From Microbacteriaceae bacterium PS02068 (GTDB lineage Bacteria; Actinomycetota; Actinomycetes; Actinomycetales; Microbacteriaceae): a DNA stretch of 38,877 nt. The notes below the pieces were generated by a model. That model saw only the letters and a program-made list of their open reading frames with translations. It made no database searches and was not told where the DNA came from. Below are positions 16,596-23,590 of this stretch, piece after piece. The number at the start of each line of letters is the position of its first letter. Within the stretch, counting starts at the first letter, position 1. The DNA is taken from contig JASCPF010000026.1 in NCBI GenBank assembly GCA_029959325.1, positions 1 to 38,877 on the forward strand. The letters are read 5' to 3'. A program made the translations under genes and the position numbers.

Positions 16596-16706
16596 TGATC
16601 ACGGTTCGGCCCGCTCACGCAGGCTGAGAAAAGGCGAGCGGTCGTCGGCGCGGGGGTGTCGGCGGCCGCTTCGTCGTGCGCGGGCGACCCGCCGCAAAGT
16701 CTTGCG

Positions 16707-16988
16707 TCAGGCGACGACCAGGGGCTGGACGTCGTGCGACTTGTCCTCGAGCTCGCGGGCGAGGTCGTAGGCGGTCTGCATCGCCATCCAGGCCCGTGCC
16801 GTGCCGACACCCGACCGCTCGAGGCGGATCGCGAGATTCGGGCTCACTCCGGAGTGGCCGTGAATGACGCGACTGAGCGTCACGCGAGACACGCCGAGCC
16901 GTGCCGCGGCCTCCGCGACCGTCAGCCCGAGTTCGCCGATCACGTCCTCCCCGATGATCTCGCCGGGGTGCGGCGGGTTCTTCATCAT
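16707..16988 (-). CDS. higA: HigA-family antitoxin
   Basis: The 93-residue protein begins MMKNPPHPGEIIGEDVIGEL, the hallmark N-terminus of HigA, and has an XRE helix-turn-helix (LTVAEAAARLGVSRVTLSRV). It neutralises the HigB ribonuclease and represses the operon. The ATG at 16988 is preceded by GGGGAGAAG; a longer frame to 17036 overlaps higB and is not needed. It follows higB by 13 bp, the toxin-first order typical of higBA. Confidence 0.93.
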   Translation of the reverse strand: MMKNPPHPGEIIGEDVIGELGLTVAEAAARLGVSRVTLSRVIHGHSGVSPNLAIRLERSGVGTARAWMAMQTAYDLARELEDKSHDVQPLVVA

Positions 16989-17001
16989 GGTCTTCTCCCC
17001 T

Positions 17002-17280
17002 TCAGTGGTAGTCCTGATAGTCGACGAGCTCGACATCCTGCCCGACGAAACGGAACGTCACCCGCCAGTTGCCGTTGACCCAGATCGACCAGTGGCCAGC
17101 CAACTCACCCTTCAACTCGTGCGTGCGGAAACCGGGGACCGCGAGGTCGGCAGGAGCCTGAGCGACATCGAGCACGCCCAGGATGCGCGTGAGCTTCGGA
17201 GCGTGGGCGGGCTGCACGCCCTTTTTCGATCCCGACTCGTACAGAGCGTGGAGGCCCTTGTGTCGGAAGCTGACGATCAC
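17002..17280 (-). CDS. higB: HigB-family mRNA interferase toxin
   Basis: The 92-residue RelE-superfamily protein shows the full HigB pattern: VSFRHKGLHALYESGSKKG at the N-terminus, KLTRILGVLD, ELKGELAGHWSIWVNGNWRV and the C-terminal VELVDYQDYH. HigB cleaves mRNA on the ribosome. The GTG at 17280 has no Shine-Dalgarno, and a -10 element ends six bases before it, so translation from a leaderless transcript is likely. Confidence 0.93.
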   Translation of the reverse strand: MIVSFRHKGLHALYESGSKKGVQPAHAPKLTRILGVLDVAQAPADLAVPGFRTHELKGELAGHWSIWVNGNWRVTFRFVGQDVELVDYQDYH

Positions 17281-17286
17281 GAGTCC

Positions 17287-17315
17287 AATGTAACGCGTAT
17301 CGCATCACGATACAA
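17287..17315 (-). promoter_or_regulatory. higBA promoter with embedded operator
   Basis: On the minus strand a -35 TTGTAT (17315-17310) and a -10 TACATT (17292-17287) are 17 bp apart. The inverted repeat GTATCG-CATCA-CGATAC (17297-17313) fills the spacer and overlaps the -35, an ideal place for autorepression by HigA. The first base after a six-base discriminator is the G of the higB GTG. Confidence 0.7.
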
Positions 17316-17359
17316 TCCGTGACTCCACTCGGGCGGCGAGATGACAGGCGCAGTCGCTC

Positions 17360-17400
17360 TTGACAATTTTACTGAGTAGGGTCATTATTGAGTGAACTCA
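17360..17400 (+). promoter_or_regulatory. promoter and putative TetR operator for the hydrolase operon
   Basis: TTGACA (17360-17365) and CATTAT (17383-17388) are separated by 17 bp, one of the best sigma-70-type promoters in the window. TGAGT-GA-ACTCA (17389-17400), a perfect inverted repeat, directly follows the -10, and another TACTGAGT lies in the spacer. The same ACTCA/TGAGT half-sites occur between the TetR gene and the flavin oxidoreductase gene (20659-20672). Confidence 0.65.
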
Positions 17401-17416
17401 CCAAAAGGAGCACCCC

Positions 17417-18283
17417 GTGAACGCCAGCAGCACTTCCGAACCCGTCATCACCTCGTACGCACAGGCGCCGGCGAAGACCACCACCGTCGGCGGCGATACC
17501 TTCGCCTACCGCGAGCTGGGCCCGAAGGGAGGCATCCCCGTCGTCTTCTTCGTACACCTCGCGGCGACCCTCGACAACTGGGACCCGCGCATCATCGACG
17601 CGATCGCGAAGACCCGCCACGTCATCACCTTCGACCAGCTCGGGGTGGGCGCATCGTCCGGCCAGGTGCCCGACACGATGGAAGAAGCGGCAGCGGATGC
17701 CTACCGGTTCATCACCCAGGGCCTCGGGTACTCGAAGATCGACATCTTCTCGTTCTCGATGGGCGGCATGGTTGCTCAGGACCTCGTCGTGGCCCACCCC
17801 GAGCTCGTGCGCAAGCTCGTACTCACCGGCACCGGCCCGCGCGGCGGTAAGGACATGGACAAGGTCGTGGGCGTGACCTACTGGGACATCTTCCGGTCGG
17901 TGATCACACGCTCCGACCCCAAGGAGTTCCTCTTCTTCAACCGCGACGCCGAAGGCAAGAAGGCGGGCAAGGCATTCGTCGAGCGCCTGAAGGAGCGCAC
18001 CGTCGACCGCGACGCACCGATGAACAACAAGGGGTTCACCCGTCAGCTGAAGGCCATCCAGCGCTTCGGACGCTCTGCCCCCTCGGATCTGTCGGTCATC
18101 ACGCAGCCGACCCTGATCGCCAACGGCGACAACGACCGGATGGTGCCGTCGGTCCTCTCTGAGGACCTGCACCGCCGCATCAAGGGCTCTGAGCTCATCA
18201 TCTACCCGAACTCCGGCCACGGTGGCGTGTTCCAGTACTGGGAGAAGTTCGCTCCGATCGCCGCGAAGTTCCTCAGCGCCTGA
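17417..18283 (+). CDS. alpha/beta hydrolase
   Basis: The 288-residue cytoplasmic enzyme has the nucleophile elbow in FSFSMGGMVAQ (S114), an acid at D238 or D240 (ANGDNDRMVPS) and the histidine in PNSGHGGVFQ (H268). The oxyanion strand reads FFVHLAATLDNW, so the usual HG dipeptide is replaced by V-H-L. This type covers esterases, haloalkane dehalogenase-like enzymes and cofactor-free haloperoxidase relatives; the substrate is unknown. The GTG at 17417 has AAGGAG six bases upstream. It begins a three-gene run with the EthD-like and SDR genes behind a strong promoter with a probable TetR site. Confidence 0.88.
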   Translation: MNASSTSEPVITSYAQAPAKTTTVGGDTFAYRELGPKGGIPVVFFVHLAATLDNWDPRIIDAIAKTRHVITFDQLGVGASSGQVPDTMEEAAADAYRFITQGLGYSKIDIFSFSMGGMVAQDLVVAHPELVRKLVLTGTGPRGGKDMDKVVGVTYWDIFRSVITRSDPKEFLFFNRDAEGKKAGKAFVERLKERTVDRDAPMNNKGFTRQLKAIQRFGRSAPSDLSVITQPTLIANGDNDRMVPSVLSEDLHRRIKGSELIIYPNSGHGGVFQYWEKFAPIAAKFLSA

Positions 18284-18323
18284 TCGCCACCGACTCACAC
18301 CTCGACTCACAAAGGAACCAGCC

Positions 18324-19121
18324 ATGACTGACACCGCGAACGCAAAGCCGGATGTCTCGAAGCACTTCACGTCGTCGATCCTGCTGTGGATGCGCACCGA
18401 CAAGCCCCGCCAGGAGGGCATGGATCGCTGGAAGGGCCCGCACTCGGGCATCATCTCCGCCACGCCAGGCCTGTTCGAGTATCGGCAGGTGCACCTCGCC
18501 GCCGACAACCCGGGCCGCTGGCCCGCCACGCCCGGCATCGAAACGGCGATCCCCGACGACCGCCGCATCGACGGCATCGCGGAGGTCACGTTCGAGAACG
18601 CCCTCTCGCCCCTCGCCGGGCGCAAGCAGACCGCCCTCGCGTTCGAGGACGAGGTCAACATCTTCCGCCGCACGCTGCTGCACGCGGGCCCTCCCGGAAC
18701 CTCGCGCTGGTACGACGTCGCCCCCGGCCAGAAGACCGGATCGCGCGCGGTGATCTACCTGCGCCGCGGCGAGAAGGAGGGCACGGTCGCGTTCCACAAG
18801 TTCCTCAAGAAGGAACTGACCCCCGCCCTCATCGCGACCGGCGAACTCACCGAGCTGCGCACGCAGGTCTTCCTGCCGTGGAGCGAGAAGACGTGGGACA
18901 CCCCGAACGTGGCCCACGACAACCCGGCCGATCAGCACCTGCACGCCTCGGTGTTCCTGGGCTTCGCCGACGACGCGGCCCGCGACCGGTTCTACGCCGA
19001 CCACGCCGCCGAGCTCACCGCGCTGCTCGCGCCGCACGTCTCCGCGATCCACGCCTACGACGCGACGGATGCCCTCACCTACGTGAAGGACAGCCAGATC
19101 CTCCCCGACTACGAGAGCTGA
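18324..19121 (+). CDS. EthD-like tandem dimeric alpha/beta-barrel protein
   Basis: The 265-residue protein begins after AAAGGA with the ATG at 18324. Its N-terminal part (about 14-110) contains ILLWMRTDKPRQEGMDRWKG followed by PHSGIISATPGLFEYRQ, like the EthD/DABB fold (R..EGM..W.GPH). A second barrel-like half (about 135-260) has AVIYLRRGEKEGTVAFHKFL and HLHASVFLGFADDAARDRFY. EthD-type proteins assist or catalyse reactions on hydrophobic or aromatic compounds; the precise role here is unknown. It sits 40 bp after the hydrolase and 23 bp before the SDR, so all three are probably co-transcribed. Confidence 0.65.
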   Translation: MTDTANAKPDVSKHFTSSILLWMRTDKPRQEGMDRWKGPHSGIISATPGLFEYRQVHLAADNPGRWPATPGIETAIPDDRRIDGIAEVTFENALSPLAGRKQTALAFEDEVNIFRRTLLHAGPPGTSRWYDVAPGQKTGSRAVIYLRRGEKEGTVAFHKFLKKELTPALIATGELTELRTQVFLPWSEKTWDTPNVAHDNPADQHLHASVFLGFADDAARDRFYADHAAELTALLAPHVSAIHAYDATDALTYVKDSQILPDYES

Positions 19122-19144
19122 ACCCGCCGCATGGAGATCACCTC

Positions 19145-20002
19145 ATGAGCATCCGTGTTCCGGACATGACGGGGCAGGTCGTGCTCGTCACCGGATCCAG
19201 CTCAGGGATCGGCGCCGTCGCCGCCGGCCGCCTTGCGCAGGCGGGGGCGACGCTGATCCCGGTGGGGCGCTCCCCCGAGCGGACCGCACGGCTGGCCGGC
19301 GGGTGGGGCGTGAAGCCCTATCTCGCCGACTTCGCCAGCTTCGATTCGGTGCGCGAGCTCGCGGAGCAGATCGCTGCCGATCACCCCCGGGTCGACGTCA
19401 TCGCCCACAACGCCGGCGGGTTCCACAGCCAGCGGGCCGAGACCGTCGACGGCCACGATCTCACGATGCAGACCAACTACTTCTCGATGTTCCTGCTCAA
19501 CCACCTGCTCACCCCGCAGCTGCTCGCCGCTCCGGCGCCGCGCGTGGTCATCACCAGCAGCGCGATGCACCGCATCGGGCGGCTGCGACTCGACGACCTC
19601 GATCGACGACGCGGCAGGTACAACGCCGGGGCCACCTACGGTGCCTCCAAGCTCGCCGCCACGCTGTTCGCCGCCGAGTTGAGCCGCCGCTACGGGAATC
19701 AAGGCCTGATCGCTGCCTCGTTCCACCCCGGAGTGGTCGCAACCGGCATCGGCGCAGACTCGGCCGCGGGGCCGCGCCCCGACGTTCCACTCTCGAACGC
19801 CGGCCGAATGCAGCGCACGCCCGAAGAGGGCGCCGAGCCGCTGCTGTACCTCGCCACCACGCCCGATCGAGAGCGCATCGCCGGGGCCTACTTCAGCCGA
19901 CTCCGCAAGGTGCGACCCCGCCGCGCCGCCCGCAGTCAGCGCCTCGCGAGCGAGCTGTGGGACGCCACCGCGACCCTGATCGGCCTGCCCGCCGGTTCGT
20001 GA
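19145..20002 (+). CDS. short-chain dehydrogenase/reductase
   Basis: The 285-residue SDR has the nucleotide-binding TGSSSGIG (16-23), NAGG (89-92) and the catalytic S139 with YGASK (Y165, K169). The layout, with HPGVVATGIG after the active site and a basic C-terminal extension, resembles retinol-dehydrogenase-like SDRs that act on aldehydes, ketones or lipophilic alcohols. The ATG at 19145 has GGAG upstream. It ends the first operon; the TetR gene faces it 22 bp away. Confidence 0.9.
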   Translation: MSIRVPDMTGQVVLVTGSSSGIGAVAAGRLAQAGATLIPVGRSPERTARLAGGWGVKPYLADFASFDSVRELAEQIAADHPRVDVIAHNAGGFHSQRAETVDGHDLTMQTNYFSMFLLNHLLTPQLLAAPAPRVVITSSAMHRIGRLRLDDLDRRRGRYNAGATYGASKLAATLFAAELSRRYGNQGLIAASFHPGVVATGIGADSAAGPRPDVPLSNAGRMQRTPEEGAEPLLYLATTPDRERIAGAYFSRLRKVRPRRAARSQRLASELWDATATLIGLPAGS

Positions 20003-20024
20003 CGTCGCGGCGGCGTGGCCGCGC

Positions 20025-20627
20025 TCAGCGCGGAAGGATCGCGGCGACCTGCGCGCGGATCGCGTCGACGATCTGCGGAACGCTGCTGTCGATGTGCTCG
20101 CCGGCGGCCATCGTCAGGAGCAGGATCGCGGTGACCACTCTCGCCAGCGTCACCGCCGTGACCTCGGGCAGACCGAGATGGTGCACGAGGAGGTCGGCGC
20201 TCGCCTGTTCGGTCTGCGCGACGATCGCGAGGGCCTCGGCGTGGTGCGGCTCCGCATCGTCGCCGAACACCATCTCGCGCAGGTACGTGCGGCCGTTGTC
20301 GATCTGGGTCCGGTTGCACGCGATGACCGGCGTGAGCAGCGCCACGATGGCATCCACAGCAGTGGATGCCTCGGCTGCAGCAGCACGGCCGCGTTCCAGA
20401 GCCGAGGCGTAGAGGGCGTTCTGCACCATCAGCAGCAGCTCGCCCTTGGTCTTCGCGTAGAGGAACAGCGTGCCGGTGCCGATGTCGGCGGCCTCGGCGA
20501 TCTGCTGAGTGGTGACCTCGTCGACGCCGTGCTCGGCGAACAGCGCGGCCGCGGCGGCGGTGATGCGCTCAAGCTTCTCCTGCTTGTTCCGCTCGCGTCG
20601 ACCGAGCGGAGGGGCTGCGACAGACAT
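20025..20627 (-). CDS. TetR-family transcriptional repressor
   Basis: The 200-residue protein has an N-terminal TetR helix-turn-helix (ITAAAAALFAEHGVDEVTTQ then IAEAADIGTGTLFLYAKTKG, about 18-60) and a helical ligand-binding C-terminal domain. Divergent position from the old-yellow-enzyme gene, convergent position to the SDR, and matching ACTCA/TGAGT repeats at both operon promoters suggest that it controls both halves of the redox cluster. The ATG at 20627 has GGAGGAAG upstream. The inducer is unknown. Confidence 0.92.
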   Translation of the reverse strand: MSVAAPPLGRRERNKQEKLERITAAAAALFAEHGVDEVTTQQIAEAADIGTGTLFLYAKTKGELLLMVQNALYASALERGRAAAAEASTAVDAIVALLTPVIACNRTQIDNGRTYLREMVFGDDAEPHHAEALAIVAQTEQASADLLVHHLGLPEVTAVTLARVVTAILLLTMAAGEHIDSSVPQIVDAIRAQVAAILPR

Positions 20628-20658
20628 TCTTCCTCCTCCGGGAATAGGCCACCAATTG

Positions 20659-20672
20659 ACTCAGTTATGAGT
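20659..20672. promoter_or_regulatory. putative TetR operator in the divergent intergenic region
   Basis: ACTCA-GTTA-TGAGT is a perfect 5-bp inverted repeat with a 4-bp spacer. It lies 32 bp upstream of the TetR start and 71 bp upstream of the flavin oxidoreductase start. It overlaps a TTGACT (20656-20661) that could be a -35 for the rightward operon. The same half-sites flank the promoter at 17360-17400. Confidence 0.55.
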
Positions 20673-20742
20673 GTAGTCAGTGTTGGTCGCGGGTGGCTAT
20701 TCCCCCCGCGCTCATCTCCCCTTTCGAAGGAACTCCTCTGTT

Positions 20743-21837
20743 ATGACCGCTTCATCCCTCTGGCAGCCGCTCACGCTGGGCCGAATCGAGCTCGAGCATC
20801 GCCTCGCCCTCGCGCCCATGACCCGCAACCGCTCGAACCCCGACGGAACCCCCGGTGAGCTCGTGGCGGAGTACTACGGCCAGCGGGCCTCGCTGGGGCT
20901 GCTGATCACGGAGGGCACGCAGCCCTCGGATGACGGACAGGGCTACCTGAACACCCCCGGGATCTACACGCCCGAGCACGTCGCCGGCTGGAGCCGCGTC
21001 GCCGATGCCGTGCACGATGGCGGCGGACACCTGTTCATCCAGCTCATGCACGTCGGCCGCATCTCGCACCCCGACAACACCCCGCACCACCGCCAGCCGG
21101 TCGCCCCTTCGGCGATCTCGGCCGACCAGGACATGTTCACCGCCGAAGGCCCGAAGAAGACCCCGGTGCCCCACGCGCTGACCGTGGCCGAGATCCAGGA
21201 TGTGATCGGTGAGTTCCGTCACGCCGCGGCTTCGGCGATCGCCGCCGGCGCCGACGGCGTCGAGATCCACGCCGCGAACGGGTACCTCCTGCACCAGTTC
21301 CTCTCCCCGAACGCCAACGAGCGCACCGACGAGTACGGCGGCGGGGTCGAGAACCGCGCCCGCTTCGTCATCGAGGTCGCCCGCGCCGTCGCCGACGAGA
21401 TCGGCGCCGACCGCACCGGCATCCGCATCTCGCCCGCGTTCCCGCTCGGCGGCCTCAATGAGGGCGACACCGAGGCGGTGCGCGCCCAGTACCGCTACCT
21501 CGTCGGCGAGCTCGCGAAGCTGAACCTCGTCTACCTGCACGTGCACCACCTCGGCGACGACGAGCTGCTCGCGTCGCTGCGCGAGGTGTGGCCCACCGCC
21601 GTCCTGGTGGTGCGGTACGGGCGCGATCGCGACGCCATCGCGGCCGACATCGACAACGGCCTCGCCGACATCGCCCCCCTCGGTCGGTTCGCCCTCGCCA
21701 ACCCCGACGTCGTTGAGCGGCTGCGCACCGGCGCGCCGTTCAACGACCTCGACCCGGCGACGCTGTACACCGGCGGCGCTCACGGCTACACCGACTATCC
21801 GGTGCTCGCCGAGGTCGACGCGGAGTCTGTCGCATGA
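20743..21837 (+). CDS. old-yellow-enzyme family NADH:flavin oxidoreductase
   Basis: The 364-residue FMN enzyme has the OYE signatures LALAPMTRNRS near the N-terminus, LITEGTQ, FIQLMHVGRISHP, GVEIHAANGYLLHQFLSPNA and NERTDEYGGGVENRARF. Such enzymes reduce the C=C bond of alpha,beta-unsaturated carbonyls or nitro groups with NAD(P)H; N-ethylmaleimide reductase (NemA) is the closest well-known type. The ATG at 20743 has GAAGGA upstream; the in-frame extension to 20680 lacks homology. Its stop overlaps the next SDR start (ATGA). Confidence 0.93.
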   Translation: MTASSLWQPLTLGRIELEHRLALAPMTRNRSNPDGTPGELVAEYYGQRASLGLLITEGTQPSDDGQGYLNTPGIYTPEHVAGWSRVADAVHDGGGHLFIQLMHVGRISHPDNTPHHRQPVAPSAISADQDMFTAEGPKKTPVPHALTVAEIQDVIGEFRHAAASAIAAGADGVEIHAANGYLLHQFLSPNANERTDEYGGGVENRARFVIEVARAVADEIGADRTGIRISPAFPLGGLNEGDTEAVRAQYRYLVGELAKLNLVYLHVHHLGDDELLASLREVWPTAVLVVRYGRDRDAIAADIDNGLADIAPLGRFALANPDVVERLRTGAPFNDLDPATLYTGGAHGYTDYPVLAEVDAESVA

Positions 21838-22547
21838 CCTCTCTCGATGGAGCCGTCGTCCTCGTGACGGGCGCGAACGGCGGCATCGGCGGTCACTTCG
21901 TGCGTGAAGCCCTGGCCCGTGGCGCGAAGAAGGTCTACGCCACGGCGCGTACGCCGCGCGACTGGGACGACGAGCGGATCGTGCCGCTCGCCCTCGACGT
22001 CACCGATCCCGCCTCGATCCGCGCAGCGGCGGCGCAGGCATCCGACGTGACGGTGCTGATCAACAACGCCGGAGCGTCCACCTCGACGGCAGGCATCCTC
22101 ACCCACACCGATGAGGAGATCCGCGCCAACGTCGAGACCAACTTCCTCGGCCCGCTGTTCGTCGCGCGAGCGTTCGCGCCGATCCTGTCGGCGCAGGGCG
22201 GTAACACCGCGATCGTCGACATCCACTCGGCGCTGTCGTGGTATGCCGTCGCCGGCATCTACTCGGCCACGAAGGCCGCGCTGTGGTCGGCGACGAACTC
22301 GCTGCGACTCGAACTGCAGCCCGCGGGTGTGCAGGTCGTGGGCGTGCACGTCGGCTATGTCGACACTCCGATGACGGCGGGAAACACCGCGCCGAAGCTC
22401 GACCCCGCCGTGCTCGTGACGACCGTCCTCGACGCGGTGGAGGCGGGCGAGTACGAGGTGCTCGCCGACCAGACGTCGGTGCAGCTCAAGGCCGGGCTCT
22501 CGGCACCGCTCGAGGCCGTCTACCCGCAGCTCGCTGCCGGCAGGTGA
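21834..22547 (+). CDS. short-chain dehydrogenase/reductase
   Basis: The 237-residue SDR shows TGANGGIG (12-19), NNAG (77-80), S132 and YSATK (Y143, K147), with HVGYVDTPMTAG after the active site. It overlaps the flavin oxidoreductase stop by ATGA and is therefore co-translated with it. It belongs to the classical SDR group related to AtuG/SDR family reductases of unknown substrate. A strong hairpin follows seven bases after the stop. Confidence 0.92.
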   Translation: MTSLDGAVVLVTGANGGIGGHFVREALARGAKKVYATARTPRDWDDERIVPLALDVTDPASIRAAAAQASDVTVLINNAGASTSTAGILTHTDEEIRANVETNFLGPLFVARAFAPILSAQGGNTAIVDIHSALSWYAVAGIYSATKAALWSATNSLRLELQPAGVQVVGVHVGYVDTPMTAGNTAPKLDPAVLVTTVLDAVEAGEYEVLADQTSVQLKAGLSAPLEAVYPQLAAGR

Positions 22548-22553
22548 CGGCGA

Positions 22554-22588
22554 GGGGAGGCTTTCGCGCGGTGCGCGAGAGTCTCCCC
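22554..22588. terminator. bidirectional hairpin terminator
   Basis: GGGGAGGCTTTCGCGC pairs with GCGCGAGAGTCTCCCC through 16 bp (two G-U) around a GGT loop. It lies between the SDR stop (22547) and the 3' end of the tRNA-Lys gene (22608, opposite strand) and can serve both. There is no long T tract, which is common for actinobacterial terminators. Confidence 0.75.
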
Positions 22589-22607
22589 CGGCCGCACGAT
22601 CGCGTAG

Positions 22608-22946
22608 TGCCCCCACAGGGACTCGAACCCTGGACCCACGGATTAACCTGCTGCACTGGGCTTTCCCCAGCCACCGGGCCTGCGCCCGGCTTGCAGTCTG
22701 GACTATATCTTCACCTTCGGCGGAGCCGGTCAGGTGCGCCGCGTGTAGTCTCTGAGGTTCCCTTGCGGTTACCTGCTGATTACCCAATCCCTCGGATTGT
22801 CACTGCCGGTGCGGTGGCACCGGCGAGTACCTCGGGCTCTCAGGGCGTTCCAGCATATAGCGGCGGTCATCCGGCGTATTTCGACGCCGGCGCTCCATTT
22901 GTGTTCTGTTGAAGTCCGTTGCTCTAACCAACTGAGCTATAGGGGC
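22608..22946 (-). tRNA. tRNA-Lys(UUU) interrupted by a group I intron
   Basis: On the minus strand, exon 1 (22946-22912, 35 nt) starts GCCCCTATAGCTCAGTTGG and ends ACGGACTT. Exon 2 (22646-22608, 39 nt) starts TTAATCCGTGGGTC and ends TGGGGGCA. Joined, they give a complete 74-nt cloverleaf: acceptor GCCCCTA/TGGGGGC, D arm GCTC/GAGC, anticodon stem ACGGA/TCCGT with the 7-base loop CTTTTAA (anticodon UUU, lysine) and T arm CAGGG-TTCGAGT-CCCTG. The 265-nt insert falls between anticodon bases 34 and 35. CCA is not encoded. A weak -10 (TAGGCT, 22958-22953) lies six bases before the 5' end. Without splicing this gene cannot yield a functional tRNA. Confidence 0.93.
22647..22911 (-). ncRNA. group I self-splicing intron (IC3-like) within tRNA-Lys
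   Basis: The 265-nt insert follows a U and ends in G, as group I introns do. P1 forms between exon 1 plus intron CUUCA and the guide UGGAG, placing a U-G pair exactly at the 5' splice site. P2 is CCGGCGU/ACGCCGG (22871-22890). The core shows CAGAGACUA and AAGAUAUAGUCC, whose GACUA/UAGUC (complements of 22746-22750 and 22701-22705) form P7 with the guanosine-binding site. GGUAACC-GCAA-GGGAACC fits P5. Two 3' hairpins (CCGGGC/GCCCGG, and CUGGG/CCCAG around GAAAG) fit P9. The core closely resembles the Azoarcus tRNA-Ile intron as I remember it. No endonuclease ORF is present. Confidence 0.92.
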
Positions 22947-22988
22947 GCGTCCAGCCTAGCAAGAGCGGCGCCGGCCGTTCGACCTCGG

Positions 22989-22994
22989 TATACT
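22989..22994 (+). promoter_or_regulatory. -10 element for a leaderless mazEF transcript
   Basis: TATACT ends six bases before the ATG at 23001, so transcription would start at the ATG itself. No Shine-Dalgarno is present. No clear -35 is visible 16-18 bp upstream, where a GC-rich stretch (GGCGCCGG) lies between this promoter and that of the divergent tRNA-Lys gene. Confidence 0.55.
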
Positions 22995-23000
22995 CAAAGT

Positions 23001-23234
23001 ATGACCACGACGATCAAGGTCAGCGACGATCTTCGCGATCGGCTCAAAGAGCAGGCTGCGCACGACGGGCTGACGCTCGGCGCTCATCTCGCTCGCCTCG
23101 CAGATGCCGAAGACCGCCGGCGTCGCTTCCAGAGCCTGAAGTCGGCGATCGGCGCGGCGGACGACGCTACGCGAGCGTCGCACGCAGCCGAGACCGAAGA
23201 ATGGGAGCGATCCGAACTGTCGGATGCCTCATGA
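23001..23234 (+). CDS. MazE/RHH-like antitoxin
   Basis: This 77-residue protein starts MTTTIKVSDDLRDRLKEQAA, the beta-strand-helix pattern of ribbon-helix-helix antitoxins, and has a charged C-terminal tail (AAETEEWERSELSDAS) suited to wrapping a toxin. The stop overlaps the toxin start (ATGA). It should neutralise the downstream PemK/MazF-like toxin and autorepress. The longer frame to 22797 runs into the tRNA-Lys gene and is rejected. Confidence 0.88.
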   Translation: MTTTIKVSDDLRDRLKEQAAHDGLTLGAHLARLADAEDRRRRFQSLKSAIGAADDATRASHAAETEEWERSELSDAS

Positions 23235-23575
23235 CCACGCTCGATCTCGCCCCGGGCACCGTGGCGTGGGCTGCACTCGAGCCCGTGCAAGGTCGAGAAC
23301 AGGGTGGCCACCGCCCCGTGCTCGTCGTGGCATCCACGGGCTATCTCGACGCCGTCACGTCATTGGCGATCGCGCTGCCCATCAGCACGACCGATCGCGG
23401 CTGGCCGAACCACATCCGGGTCGACGGGCCGAGCGGCTTGCGCCGACCCTCGTGGATCATGACCGAGCAGCCGCGCACACTCTCGCGCGGCCGACTCACC
23501 GGCATCGCGGGCGAGGTCTCGGCAGAGTGCCTCCGAGAGGTGCGGACCTGGCTCGCGGACTTCCTCGATCTCTGA
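23231..23575 (+). CDS. MazF/PemK-like endoribonuclease toxin
   Basis: The 114-residue protein has the PemK-like fold signature: PGTVAWAALEPVQGREQGGH followed by RPVLVVAS, an ALPISTTDRGWPNHIRV strand pair, and SWIMTEQPRTLSRGRLTGIA. MazF toxins cut RNA, often mRNA but in actinobacteria also tRNA or rRNA, at short sequence motifs. The ATG at 23231 overlaps the antitoxin stop. The pair lies beside the intron-bearing tRNA-Lys gene. Confidence 0.9.
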   Translation: MTTLDLAPGTVAWAALEPVQGREQGGHRPVLVVASTGYLDAVTSLAIALPISTTDRGWPNHIRVDGPSGLRRPSWIMTEQPRTLSRGRLTGIAGEVSAECLREVRTWLADFLDL

Positions 23576-23590
23576 GCGCGAGAGCCGAGT

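Noticed and set aside
21795..22787. 330-codon minus-strand frame crossing the SDR and tRNA-Lys exon 2
   Set aside because: It runs through a tRNA exon and most of a group I intron and has no coding signature.
22238..22912. plus-strand frame running from the SDR through the tRNA-Lys region
   Set aside because: A chance frame over the terminator, the tRNA and the intron; no homology features or ribosome site. It is also not an intron endonuclease.
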